From an uncultured Prevotellaceae bacterium (GTDB lineage Bacteria > Bacteroidota > Bacteroidia > Bacteroidales > Bacteroidaceae): 57,280 nucleotides of DNA. Both the position numbers and the translations under genes were made by a program. Under the pieces are notes generated by a model. The model did no database searches. It had not been told where the DNA came from and saw only the letters and a list, made by a program, of their open reading frames with translations. Where the stretch lies: NCBI GenBank assembly GCA_902771155.1, contig CACXVS010000012.1:1-57280 (forward strand), read 5' to 3'. This document shows, one piece after another, positions 7,762 through 16,422 of the stretch; within the stretch, counting starts at the first letter, position 1; every line of letters starts with the position of its first letter.

Positions 7762-8268
7762 ATGAAACCGTTAGTAAGTATTATCATGGGCAGCACGAGT
7801 GATCTGCCTATTATGGAGAAAGCCTGTAAGCTGTTGGACGAGCTGCAGGTTCCGTTTGAAGTGAATGCCCTCTCGGCCCATCGTACTCCCGATGCAGTGG
7901 AGGAGTTTGCCCGTACGGCGAAAGACCGCGGTATCAAGGTCATCATTGCGGGTGCAGGTATGGCTGCGGCTCTGCCTGGTGTCATTGCCGCCTCTACCAC
8001 ATTGCCGGTGATCGGCGTACCCATCAAAGGCATGCTCGATGGTCTCGATGCCCTGCTATCCATCGTTCAGATGCCTCCAGGCATCCCTGTGGCTACTGTC
8101 GGTGTGAACGGTGCTCAGAATGCAGCCATCCTTGCTGTGGAGATGATGGCGCTCGGTGATCAGGAACTGGCACAGCGTCTGGCCGTGTATAAGGGTAATC
8201 TCCGTGTGAAGATCGAGAAGGCTAACGAGGAACTGGCCGGTATTAAGTATCAGTTTAAGACCAACTAA
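7762..8268 (+). CDS. purE: N5-carboxyaminoimidazole ribonucleotide mutase (class I PurE)
   Basis: PurE converts N5-CAIR to CAIR in de novo purine synthesis. The 168-residue protein shows the class I signatures: MGSTSDLPIM near the N-terminus (nucleotide phosphate binding), SAHRTP (about 39-44, catalytic His), and GAGMAAALPGV with the following GVPI loop. Length and motifs are complete. Class I PurE normally needs the ATP-dependent PurK, which is not in this window. The gene follows the rpoN operon after a 42-base AT-rich spacer, so it may be read through from upstream or have its own weak promoter. Confidence 0.97.
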   Translation: MKPLVSIIMGSTSDLPIMEKACKLLDELQVPFEVNALSAHRTPDAVEEFARTAKDRGIKVIIAGAGMAAALPGVIAASTTLPVIGVPIKGMLDGLDALLSIVQMPPGIPVATVGVNGAQNAAILAVEMMALGDQELAQRLAVYKGNLRVKIEKANEELAGIKYQFKTN

Positions 8269-8286
8269 TTCAGAACTTCAATTCTT

Positions 8287-8362
8287 GATGTTTCACATCG
8301 AGTCTGCCCACGCTCGGCATAGCTCAAGCAAGCTTGGCTCTGCTCTCGCTTAATCGCAGACT
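8287..8362. repeat. structured GC-rich element between purE and ispG
   Basis: A small hairpin GATG-TTTCA-CATC (8287-8299) is followed by a larger unit bounded by AGTCTGC (8301-8307) and GCAGACT (8356-8362). The interior contains imperfectly self-complementary AGCTCAAGC and GCTTGGCT. The base composition differs sharply from both AT-rich flanks. Related sequences are, to my recollection, scattered in Bacteroides and Prevotella genomes, so this is probably a dispersed extragenic repeat. That last point is unverified. Confidence 0.45.
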
Positions 8363-8397
8363 TCAATTTTTCAATCTTTCAATTTTTCAATTTCCCA
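8362..8397 (+). repeat. TTTCAAT simple repeat upstream of ispG
   Basis: Four to five imperfect copies of TTCAATTTT/TTCAATCTT run directly into the ispG ATG. They leave no Shine-Dalgarno sequence. Confidence 0.6.
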
Positions 8398-9771
8398 ATG
8401 TATCAGAGAAGACAATCATCAGAGACGCACGTCGGTCCTATCGGCATAGGCGGTGCTAATCCTATCCGTATTCAGTCGATGGGTACGGTGGATACAAACA
8501 ATACGGAGGGTTGTGTAGCCCAGGCCAAGCGCATCATCGATGCCGGGGGTGAACTCGTACGTTTCACCACCCAGGGCATTCGTGAGGCAGAGAACATGAA
8601 GAACATCTCAGCCCGACTGAAGGCTGACGGGTATAACACCCCACTCGTGGCCGATGTCCACTTTACGGCCCATACCGCAGATGTGGCTGCTCTCTATTGC
8701 GAGAAGGTGCGCATCAATCCGGGCAACTATGTGGATCCTGGTCGTACGTTCAAGCATTTGGAATATACCGACGAGGAGTATGCTGCCGAGTTGAAGAAGA
8801 TCGAGGCTAAACTCGTGCCCTTTCTGAATATCTGCAAGGAGCACCATACTGCAGTGCGTATTGGTGTGAACCACGGTTCGCTTTCTGATCGCATCATGAG
8901 TCGTTATGGCGATACGCCAGAGGGCATCGTGGAGAGTTGTATGGAGTTCCTGCGCATCTTCAAGCGTGAGCAGTTCAACGATGTGGTCATTTCCATCAAG
9001 GCCTCCAACACGGTGGTGATGGTGACCACTATGCGCCTTTTGGTGAAGACGATGGACAAGGAGGATATGCATTATCCTCTGCATCTTGGCGTCACTGAGG
9101 CTGGTGAGGGCGAGGACGGCCGTATCAAGAGTGCGGTGGGTATCGGCGCCCTGCTTACAGAAGGTGTTGGTGACACCATCCGCGTGTCGCTTTCCGAGGA
9201 ACCAGAATGCGAGATTCCTGTGGCCCGCAAACTTGTTGATATGATTCCGGAATGCTCGAAGTTGCGTGAGGAGGCCGAGACTGGAATCAAGGACGATACT
9301 ATCACACTCGATGTCGCTGCGCCTGATTGGGAGACACTCCAGTTGAAGGCGGCAATGGCTGTCGGTGCCCTCTTGATTGACAAGAAAGCCCACCAGTTGG
9401 TGATCCGCAACGAGCAGTTCTCTCAGGAGAAACTCACCGAACTCGCTGATGCCATTCTCCAGGCAGCGCGCATCAAGTTTACGAAGACCGAGTATATCTC
9501 TTGTCCCGGTTGCGGACGTACGCTCTACAACCTCCAGGAAACCATCGCCAAGATCAAAGCCGCTACGAAGGACCTGGTTGGTCTGAAGATCGGTATCATG
9601 GGATGTATCGTGAATGGCCCAGGTGAGATGGCCGATGCCGATTATGGTTACGTTGGCGCAGGCAGAGGAAAGATATCCCTCTACAAGGCCAAAGAGTGTG
9701 TAGAGAAGAATATTCCCGAGGAAGAAGCGGTAGAGAAACTCTTAGAACTCATCCGCAAAGACAGGTCATAA
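8398..9771 (+). CDS. ispG: (E)-4-hydroxy-3-methylbut-2-enyl-diphosphate synthase with a shortened insertion domain
   Basis: IspG (GcpE) is the [4Fe-4S] enzyme of the MEP isoprenoid pathway that turns MEcPP into HMBPP. The N-terminal TIM barrel (about 1-270, with QSMGTVDTN and VADVHF) and the C-terminal cluster domain (CPGCGRT and GCIVNGPGE with the Cys and Glu ligands) are intact. Bacteroidota and plant enzymes usually carry a large insertion between them and exceed 600 residues. This protein is only 457 residues, with roughly 80 residues of insertion left (about 290-370), yet the frame is intact and both flanks are conserved. It therefore looks like a real in-frame reduction rather than a frameshift. 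The dxr gene of the same pathway is at 52765-53922. Confidence 0.95.
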   Translation: MYQRRQSSETHVGPIGIGGANPIRIQSMGTVDTNNTEGCVAQAKRIIDAGGELVRFTTQGIREAENMKNISARLKADGYNTPLVADVHFTAHTADVAALYCEKVRINPGNYVDPGRTFKHLEYTDEEYAAELKKIEAKLVPFLNICKEHHTAVRIGVNHGSLSDRIMSRYGDTPEGIVESCMEFLRIFKREQFNDVVISIKASNTVVMVTTMRLLVKTMDKEDMHYPLHLGVTEAGEGEDGRIKSAVGIGALLTEGVGDTIRVSLSEEPECEIPVARKLVDMIPECSKLREEAETGIKDDTITLDVAAPDWETLQLKAAMAVGALLIDKKAHQLVIRNEQFSQEKLTELADAILQAARIKFTKTEYISCPGCGRTLYNLQETIAKIKAATKDLVGLKIGIMGCIVNGPGEMADADYGYVGAGRGKISLYKAKECVEKNIPEEEAVEKLLELIRKDRS

Positions 9772-9804
9772 GGAAATCAAGTAAAAACAAGTTATTTCCT
9801 ACAT

Positions 9805-9843
9805 AAAAGCAAGTTGTTTTTGGTTTGAAAACAACTTGCTTTT
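9805..9843. terminator. bidirectional terminator between ispG and the secreted repeat protein
   Basis: A perfect 16-bp inverted repeat (9805-9820 and 9828-9843) with a seven-base loop has A-rich and T-rich ends, so both strands produce a hairpin followed by U residues. It serves the convergent genes on either side. Confidence 0.85.
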
Positions 9844-9853
9844 TCGTTGGGAA

Positions 9854-12466
9854 TCACTTTACAAAAATCTTCTGTCCATTAACGATATTCAATCCCTTTT
9901 GCAAGGTACTGATTCGCTGCCCCTGAAGGTTGTAGATATGATTACTTCTTTCTTCCTTATTAATTGTTATTGCATTAATTCCTGTTGTTTGCGCTTCGAA
10001 TTCACCAGTGAATGACTCACTACTATTCTCTATAGTTACGGTGTAACGGCCTTTTGCGTAGGCAGAGATGTCGATGTTGAGACCTACGATGTTTCCAGCG
10101 TTGATGTTCTTCTCATAGATGGCTTGGCCCGATTCGTTGGTAATGCTTACATGATAGGCCTCGTCGAGCGGGTCAAGATTAATATCTAACTGCTGGTCGT
10201 TGTATTCACCATAAAGTGATTGCTCTTCCCCTCTACTAATACGTGTTTTGGGCTGTATCTTGGTAGTATGGGAGAAGTCGAAGCGGTTTTTTCGGGCTCC
10301 CGCAGGGGTAGCCCCATCCTCATATCTGTCGTTGAAGTAGATGACTTCATCACCAGCTTTGCACGCCATCAGGAACTCCGGCATACGATCAGCTCTTGGA
10401 TCGTATGCATTTCTGAACGGGGCATCAAGACCTCCGATACCTTCCAGCCAGGTGGTATTCCTGATGTTTTCCATCATAATATCCCTATAAACACCTTTAA
10501 AGCCTTCTATTCCTCCTGTCTGCTTTGGTCCTATGATAAAAGGAGGATAACCGTCCACGTTCAAGAAATCCAGAGTTTCATAGTCACCGAGAGAGAAATC
10601 ATACTTTAACACCATTGACTGTTTCCTCTCGTCATAGAAGTACACTTTCTGATTCTCTTCGTACCATGCTCCCACATACCTTAGGTAATTTGGTTGTGAT
10701 AAATTATCATAATAGGGATAATTTGGACTAGTAAAATGCTGGCACATCATCTGTTTGCAGGTCTTTCCGTCGATGATCGTATCGCCATCGAAATAGTAGT
10801 AGTCAACTATCTGCACAGGGATACCCAAATCAGTCGGAATGCTTCCCACCTTCCATACTTTATCTTCTTCGACAAATGGACGATAGTCGTTCTGAGGCGT
10901 TGGCTTGCTAGCAATTCCTAACAATTCTTGTTGGGTATATACTCGACCGTTAATTTTGCATGATAACAGATTATAGTTGTTGCCTGGTTCTCTAATGCTT
11001 GTTTCAAGAAGACTTTCTGATCCGACACCCTCAATCCAGAAATTATACAAATAAATCAAATCACCGTTCCACTCTTTTACTGGCTTGTCAGCATCTTGAA
11101 CACGCATACGACGGAATTTGACACCATCAATATCAATCGTGTCAACACTGGCTACAATTAATGGATATGCCAACTCATTAATGACGTCTCCTGCATTCTT
11201 ACTGAAGTCATACAGCAATGAAGCCGTTTCATAATGTGGATAGACAATATATACTTTTTTACCTTCCTCACGCAGAGCATATAAATACTGTCCACCAACA
11301 TTGTCGCATATTTTCTTATATGCCAATCCGCCAATGATGATGTCGCCATCTACAACCCGAGTAACATTATAAGATTTACCTGTCATATCATTGTAGTATT
11401 GATACGTCCACACCTTACCATCTTCAATCATTGGACGATAATTATCCCTGATCTCCTCTGTCCATTCTTTTGCGGATTCTGAACGGAAGATCTCTACACC
11501 GTTTCTTTTTATCCAATGTACTTTAAGGTATTCCAAGCCAGGAAGAATGATAGATGGCTCTCTGTAACTAAGAAGACAGGGATAGCGATTCAGTTCTGCT
11601 ACCTTGCCTATACCTCGAATTACTGTCCCCGAAAGCCTTTTCATGATATACTGGTAAGTGTTGCCTTCAATCTCAACAGACTGACTGTCGCCTACAGGGG
11701 TCGTTTCTTGACATACTTTATAATCATCATTTTCTTCGTCCTGACCTTTCAGGTATTCTGTCACAATTTCCTGATTACTGTCCCAATCGAAGTTATAGAG
11801 AAGTATCTCCGTAGGATACTCCTTAGTCAACAGCCACACCTTGTCGTCATTCTCCCTTACACATAAACCGCTGAACTCATTGTTTTTCAATACCTTTTTA
11901 TAGGTGATGCCGCCAATAATGGTATCAGTAGCTATTTCATAGACAAATGCATTGTTATCTTTCAGTTCCATGTTTGGATTCACCACAATCTCTTCCCATG
12001 TCATGCCTGTGGGGAAGAATTTTGGGGTGTTGGAATTATTGTATTCTAACACCAACGGCTCACTCTCTGTCAGCTCTACCTGTCCTTTGTACCACCAGCA
12101 GTCCAAATAAAAATTGTTGGACTCCATGTTACGTACTGTGAACGATACGTTGAACGGACAAGTGCAATCACATTCATACTCAACAGAGGGTTGCACACTA
12201 ATGGAAACTGAACAGGGTTCGCCTTCGCTGTCGCCGCTAATATTGGACGTCACACTAAAGTCCTCCGTGCAGCAGTTTTCTTCATAGTTTAGCAGTTGTA
12301 CAGACAAGATGTTGCCCTCTTTTGTCAGGACAATCGTCGGCACCCTCTGAGGCTCTTCTCCTCGTGTCTTATTCAGACAACCGCTATTCTGCACATCCGA
12401 TACGGTTTGGGCACTTGCCAACATTGGCGAGAGCATCAAAATGAATAGGAATAATAGTTTCTTCAT
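9854..12466 (-). CDS. secreted repeat protein with Prevotella-type C-terminal sorting-like tail
   Basis: The 870-residue protein has a signal peptide (MKKLLFLFILMLSPMLASAQ) and is exported. At least three copies of a beta-rich module of about 150-170 residues are visible. Markers are the openers NYRPMIEDGKVW and DYRPFVEEDKVW, an inner D-TIIGG-YKK or DTIIDGKTCKQ strand, and a V-LLYDF or VLKYDF strand. The C-terminus (IYNLQGQRISTLQKGLNIVNGQKIFVK in part) matches the end of proteins exported by, or related to, the type IX secretion system, which are typically surface-attached. The start at 12466 is chosen over 12496 because the signal peptide begins there. The gene is visibly more AT-rich than its neighbours. 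It lies 39 bases downstream of the regulator gene and is probably co-transcribed with it. No enzymatic domain is recognised. Confidence 0.8.
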   Translation of the reverse strand: MKKLLFLFILMLSPMLASAQTVSDVQNSGCLNKTRGEEPQRVPTIVLTKEGNILSVQLLNYEENCCTEDFSVTSNISGDSEGEPCSVSISVQPSVEYECDCTCPFNVSFTVRNMESNNFYLDCWWYKGQVELTESEPLVLEYNNSNTPKFFPTGMTWEEIVVNPNMELKDNNAFVYEIATDTIIGGITYKKVLKNNEFSGLCVRENDDKVWLLTKEYPTEILLYNFDWDSNQEIVTEYLKGQDEENDDYKVCQETTPVGDSQSVEIEGNTYQYIMKRLSGTVIRGIGKVAELNRYPCLLSYREPSIILPGLEYLKVHWIKRNGVEIFRSESAKEWTEEIRDNYRPMIEDGKVWTYQYYNDMTGKSYNVTRVVDGDIIIGGLAYKKICDNVGGQYLYALREEGKKVYIVYPHYETASLLYDFSKNAGDVINELAYPLIVASVDTIDIDGVKFRRMRVQDADKPVKEWNGDLIYLYNFWIEGVGSESLLETSIREPGNNYNLLSCKINGRVYTQQELLGIASKPTPQNDYRPFVEEDKVWKVGSIPTDLGIPVQIVDYYYFDGDTIIDGKTCKQMMCQHFTSPNYPYYDNLSQPNYLRYVGAWYEENQKVYFYDERKQSMVLKYDFSLGDYETLDFLNVDGYPPFIIGPKQTGGIEGFKGVYRDIMMENIRNTTWLEGIGGLDAPFRNAYDPRADRMPEFLMACKAGDEVIYFNDRYEDGATPAGARKNRFDFSHTTKIQPKTRISRGEEQSLYGEYNDQQLDINLDPLDEAYHVSITNESGQAIYEKNINAGNIVGLNIDISAYAKGRYTVTIENSSESFTGEFEAQTTGINAITINKEERSNHIYNLQGQRISTLQKGLNIVNGQKIFVK

Positions 12467-12505
12467 TGTTGCTATTGTATTTGTTATTATTTCCATTTGT
12501 GATAT

Positions 12506-13894
12506 TTATTTGCTGTTGAGTATTTGTTCCAGAGTGATGTTTGGATTGCTCTCTCCGAAAACGTCCTTCTTTAGCTTGAGTTTGCGATGTTGGACGGCAG
12601 AGACGGTGATGCAGTAGATGTTGCCGATGGTGCGGTTGCTGAGGCCAAGTCGTGTGAGGATACACAGACGGATGTCGTCTTCCTGCATATTGGGGTATTG
12701 TTTGCGTATCTTGGCAAAACGTTTACCGTCGATGGCATTGAGCGTACGTTCTATCTCGCTCCATTCGTATGGACTGAGGGTAATGAGCGAATCGCCGCTT
12801 TGGTTGAGCTTTTTCAGCACTTCCGTACGCTCGAGGATGAAGTTTTGTAAGAACGCTACCACTTCGTTCGTCTGGTGCAACAAGGTCTTCTGATGCTCTG
12901 TTTCCTCCAGGAGTCGTCGTTTCTCCTGTTCCTGCATACGGATACGATAGCGAAGTGCTAACACTGTTGCAAGAAGGATGATAACCGCAGCAATGATGAC
13001 AATCAGTAGTGTACGACCATACATCTTTGAGCGGTATTCCAGTTGCTGATTCTCCATTTCTTGGCGCAACGACTCTTGATAATATTGGTCTTTCTGTTCA
13101 AGTGCCTTGTAATAGATGTCCTCTATCTGATCGAATGCCTCATCCAAACTATCCTCGATCTGTGTGGCGCCTATCCGTCGGAGCGCGATCTTAGCGAGGT
13201 TACTCTGCACGATATAGGCCAGATGGACATCATTACTTGGATCAATCTGTCGATAAACAGTTTCTGCTGAATCGAGCATGTTAAGGCTGAGGAAACTGCG
13301 AGCCAGCACTTGTAATGTAGCTGACCTCAGGTCGGTAGTCGCTACAGATTCTGCCTGATGGGCGTAGTCGAGAGCCTGGCGATAGTCTTCCTTGGCCCAG
13401 GCGATGTTTGCAAGACTGGTGAGTGTCTGGCACATCAGGTCTGTCATCTGTTTCTTCTTAGCGATATTGTATGCGCGGTTGATGAAATTGAGTGCTTCGT
13501 CGAATGACCCTTCAGTGGTGAAAGCCATTTGTGCAGCGTATGTGCCTGCATAGTCGAGTAATATGACGTTGTTGCGCTCATCGTCGGGATGCTGGTCATA
13601 GATGGCCAGGGCTTTCTTCATCAGTCGCAAAGCCTCCTCTGGGTTGCTCTGTGATAAGGCTTGCGCCAATCGCTGGTACGCGATATAATTGGTGTGCCAA
13701 TCCTCAGACTTTTCCGCCAGTTGTATGGTCTTTCGCAGTAAAGTCTCCCCCTGACTGATGCTGTCGTTAGCCAAAGCAGTCTCGGCCTCCTCCAGACAAC
13801 GTGCAGCTGTCTGTAAGTCTGACTGTTGCTGCAGCTGATTGCAGGCAATCATCAGAATACCTATAATAAATATGTATAATGCTCTTGTAAACAT
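12506..13894 (-). CDS. membrane-anchored TPR protein with C-terminal LuxR-type HTH
   Basis: This 462-residue protein is a one-polypeptide regulator of a type common in Bacteroidota. The N-terminus is lipoprotein-like (IGILMIACNQ). About residues 25-260 form TPR helices, a single membrane span follows (near 295-315, LLIVIIAAVIILLATVLAL), then a coiled coil (about 318-345). The C-terminal domain (about 370-462) includes LTRLGLSNRTIGNIYCIT, a LuxR/GerE-like helix-turn-helix. The TPR part would sit in the periplasm and the HTH in the cytoplasm, so signals sensed outside could alter DNA binding. Its promoter is at 13926-13933, and the secreted repeat protein is the obvious target or partner; this is inference. 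Confidence 0.82.
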   Translation of the reverse strand: MFTRALYIFIIGILMIACNQLQQQSDLQTAARCLEEAETALANDSISQGETLLRKTIQLAEKSEDWHTNYIAYQRLAQALSQSNPEEALRLMKKALAIYDQHPDDERNNVILLDYAGTYAAQMAFTTEGSFDEALNFINRAYNIAKKKQMTDLMCQTLTSLANIAWAKEDYRQALDYAHQAESVATTDLRSATLQVLARSFLSLNMLDSAETVYRQIDPSNDVHLAYIVQSNLAKIALRRIGATQIEDSLDEAFDQIEDIYYKALEQKDQYYQESLRQEMENQQLEYRSKMYGRTLLIVIIAAVIILLATVLALRYRIRMQEQEKRRLLEETEHQKTLLHQTNEVVAFLQNFILERTEVLKKLNQSGDSLITLSPYEWSEIERTLNAIDGKRFAKIRKQYPNMQEDDIRLCILTRLGLSNRTIGNIYCITVSAVQHRKLKLKKDVFGESNPNITLEQILNSK

Positions 13895-13925
13895 TGCAAT
13901 CGATTATCTCGTCATTTCTCGGTTG

Positions 13926-13933
13926 CAAAGTTA
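13926..13933 (-). promoter_or_regulatory. -7 box of the TPR-HTH regulator operon
   Basis: The minus strand reads TAACTTTG 32 bases before the start. The remaining spacer to 14086 is AT-rich and holds no gene that I can support. Confidence 0.6.
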
Positions 13934-14086
13934 CGATATTATTTCGAAAGTTGTATCAGTTGTCTATGGAAAATATATAAATATGGCTAAATGATAAATT
14001 TCTATAAATCAATTGGTTATAATGATAGGCGAACTATACCCTATGGAAAATTTCAGGCGAAAAATATCCAACGTAGGTATTTTTTA

Positions 14087-14779
14087 TTATTTCATCAGAA
14101 TTTCGCTGAGTTCTTTCATGCCTTCGGAGGCGCCTTTTTGGATTTGCTGGACGCGACCGCCTACGTTGATGGGGTTGGGGTCGATGAGGTAGATGGGGGC
14201 GTCAGGACGGGCGTAGTGCATCAGTCCAGCTGCGGGATAAACCACCAGTGAAGTGCCGATGATAATCAGGATATCAGCTTCCGACACAGCATCAGCAGCA
14301 ACGCCAATCATGGGGACAGCCTCGCCGAAGAATACGATGAACGGACGGAGCAGGGACCCATCGCCTGCCTTTGTACCTGGCTCCACCTCACAGTTCTCGG
14401 GTGTGAGCGTAATCTGGTAGCGTGGGTCATCGACATCGCGACTGGAACAGACCTTCATCAGTTCACCATGCAAGTGAATAACCTTCGAGGAACCGGCCAT
14501 CTCGTGGAGATTGTCAACATTCTGAGTGACTACCGTTACCTCGTATTTCTCCTCAAGTTTGGCAACGAGTTTATGGCCCTCGTTGGGCTGTACACCCCAG
14601 CATTTCTTGCGGAGCATATTGTAGAAGTTAGTCACAAGCGTAGGGTCGGCCTCCCAACCTTCGTGGGTGGCCACTTTCGATACGGGATAGTTCTCCCAGA
14701 GGCCATCGGCATCGCGGAATGTCTTCAGTCCGCTTTCCACCGACATGCCTGCACCTGTCAATACAACAATCTTCTTCAT
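14087..14779 (-). CDS. cobB: SIR2-family NAD-dependent protein deacylase
   Basis: This sirtuin removes acyl groups from protein lysines using NAD. The 230-residue protein begins with the Rossmann motif GAGMSVESGLKTFRD, followed by TQNVDNLHE (about 83-91) and the catalytic HLHGE (about 101-105). The RPFIVFFGEAVP block also matches sirtuins. The zinc-ribbon region contains only two Cys (KVCSS and ENCEV) instead of four, so metal binding is reduced or lost, a pattern I associate with Bacteroidota sirtuins. The start at 14779 follows a TATATTTG box; the longer frame to 14905 crosses that box and is rejected. The gene is divergent from the FKBP cluster. Confidence 0.93.
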   Translation of the reverse strand: MKKIVVLTGAGMSVESGLKTFRDADGLWENYPVSKVATHEGWEADPTLVTNFYNMLRKKCWGVQPNEGHKLVAKLEEKYEVTVVTQNVDNLHEMAGSSKVIHLHGELMKVCSSRDVDDPRYQITLTPENCEVEPGTKAGDGSLLRPFIVFFGEAVPMIGVAADAVSEADILIIIGTSLVVYPAAGLMHYARPDAPIYLIDPNPINVGGRVQQIQKGASEGMKELSEILMK

Positions 14780-14803
14780 AAGCGTAAAATCAGTTTTATG
14801 ATG

Positions 14804-14811
14804 CAAATATA
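14804..14811 (-). promoter_or_regulatory. -7 box of the sirtuin gene
   Basis: The minus strand reads TATATTTG 25 bases before the ATG at 14779. No -33 TTTG is clear. Confidence 0.6.
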
Positions 14812-14875
14812 CAACTTTTCTGCTAAAAAAAGTAATTTTTGCCGAAGATATTGCAATTGAATGAGAAAATATGTG

Positions 14876-14883
14876 TAACTTTG
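14876..14883 (+). promoter_or_regulatory. -7 box of the FKBP operon
   Basis: TAACTTTG lies 41 bases before the first FKBP ATG. A TTG at 14851-14853 is 22 bases upstream and may serve as -33. Confidence 0.65.
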
Positions 14884-14923
14884 CGCCGTTTTTGAAGTTA
14901 TACATTATTTATATAAAGAAAGA

Positions 14924-15529
14924 ATGGACAAATTAAGCTATGCTTTGGGCCTGGGTATCGGACAGCAATTGTCGCAGATGGGTGCCGAGAATATCAGTGC
15001 CGAGGATTTTGCACAGGCCATTAAGGATGTGCTCGAGGGTAAGGAGTTGAAGGTGTCGCACCGTGAGGCTCAGGTGATTGTACAGGAGTACTTCCAGAAG
15101 CAGGAACAGAAGATGCAGGCCCAGCGCGCCGAGCAGGGCAAGGTGCACAAGGAGGCTGGAGAGAAATATCTTGCAGAGAACGCCAAGAAGGATGGTATCA
15201 TCACACTTCCCAGTGGACTGCAGTACCAGGTGCTGAAAGAGGGTAATGGAAAGAAACCTACCGCCAAGGATACGGTCATGTGCCACTATGAGGGTACGCT
15301 GATCGATGGAACTGTGTTTGATAGCAGTTATCAGCGTGGCGAACCTGCCACATTCCCCCTGCAGCAAGTTATCGCAGGATGGACGGAAGGTCTGCAGCTG
15401 ATGCAGGAGGGTGCCAAGTATCGTTTCTTCATCCCTTATCGTCTGGGTTATGGCGCAGGTGGCGCAGGAGCTTCGATTCCTCCCTATGCTGCACTGGTTT
15501 TCGATGTGGAATTAATACAAGTAGTTTAA
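14924..15529 (+). CDS. cytoplasmic FKBP-type peptidyl-prolyl isomerase (FklB-like)
   Basis: This protein catalyses cis-trans isomerisation of prolyl bonds and probably acts as a chaperone. Its 201 residues form an FKBP dimerisation domain (about 1-75, opening DKLSYALGLGIGQQL) and a C-terminal FKBP domain (about 95-201). The latter has LPSGLQYQVLKEG, the active-site run GTVFDSS, VIAGWTEGLQLM and the final VFDVELI strand. It has no signal peptide, so it should stay in the cytoplasm. It is the first gene of a three-FKBP operon with a promoter at 14876. Confidence 0.93.
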   Translation: MDKLSYALGLGIGQQLSQMGAENISAEDFAQAIKDVLEGKELKVSHREAQVIVQEYFQKQEQKMQAQRAEQGKVHKEAGEKYLAENAKKDGIITLPSGLQYQVLKEGNGKKPTAKDTVMCHYEGTLIDGTVFDSSYQRGEPATFPLQQVIAGWTEGLQLMQEGAKYRFFIPYRLGYGAGGAGASIPPYAALVFDVELIQVV

Positions 15530-15540
15530 AAAATAATACA

Positions 15541-16422
15541 ATGAAGAAGTTAATGTTTGTAGCCGCTATGGCTATTTTGGTTGCAGGTTTTACGGCCTGT
15601 GGTAACTCAACTCCCAGAGCTAATCTGAAGAACGATGTGGATACGATGAGCTATGCCATCGGTCTGGCTCAGACTCAGGGTCTGAAAGAGTATCTTGTAG
15701 GAAGCATGGGTGTTGACACAGCTTACATGTCAGAGTTCATCAAGGGTTTGAACGAGGGTGTTAATGCTGGTGAGAACAAGAAGAAGGCTGCCTATTTCGC
15801 CGGTATCCAGATCGGTCAGCAGATCTCTAACCGCATGATGAAGGGTATCAACAACGAGTTGTTTGGTGAAGACTCTACAAAGACCATCTCTCTGAAGAAC
15901 TTCATGGCTGGCTTTATCGGTGGTGTAACTGGTAAGAAGGGTCTGATGACGATGGAAGAGGCTCAGGAGACCGCTCAGCGCAAGATGCAGGAGGTGAAGG
16001 CCCGTGAGATGGAGAAGAAGTTTGGTTCCAACAAGGAGGCTGGTGAGAAGTTCCTTGCTGCCAATGCCAAGAAGGAAGGTGTGAAGACACTGCCCAGTGG
16101 TCTGCAGTACAAGGTGCTGAAGGAAGGTACAGGTGCCATTCCTACTGATACGTCTCTGGTGAAGGTGCACTATGAGGGTCGTCTGGTTAACGATACCATC
16201 TTCGATAGCTCTTACAAGCGTGGTGAGCCTACCACATTCCGTTGCAATCAGGTAATCAAGGGTTGGACAGAGGCTCTCTGCCACATGCCTGCAGGTTCTG
16301 TCTGGGAGGTTTACATTCCTCAGGAACTGGGTTATGGCGAGCGTCAGCAGAACAAGATTGATCCGTTCTCAGCTTTGATTTTCAAAATTGAGTTGCTGGA
16401 GGTTAATCCTAAGAGAAAGTAA
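15541..16422 (+). CDS. lipoprotein FKBP-type peptidyl-prolyl isomerase
   Basis: This 293-residue FKBP has a lipobox (LVAGFTACGN, Cys near residue 19) and should be anchored in the inner or outer membrane on the periplasmic side. The dimerisation domain spans about 25-160 and the catalytic domain about 180-290 (LPSGLQYKVLKEG, FDSSYKRGEPTTF, VIKGWTEAL, FSALIFKIELLEV). The start at 15541 is chosen because the lipoprotein signal begins there; the frame is open from 15379. The spacing is 11 bases from the preceding FKBP gene, and the stop overlaps the next start by one base (TAATG). Confidence 0.93.
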   Translation: MKKLMFVAAMAILVAGFTACGNSTPRANLKNDVDTMSYAIGLAQTQGLKEYLVGSMGVDTAYMSEFIKGLNEGVNAGENKKKAAYFAGIQIGQQISNRMMKGINNELFGEDSTKTISLKNFMAGFIGGVTGKKGLMTMEEAQETAQRKMQEVKAREMEKKFGSNKEAGEKFLAANAKKEGVKTLPSGLQYKVLKEGTGAIPTDTSLVKVHYEGRLVNDTIFDSSYKRGEPTTFRCNQVIKGWTEALCHMPAGSVWEVYIPQELGYGERQQNKIDPFSALIFKIELLEVNPKRK

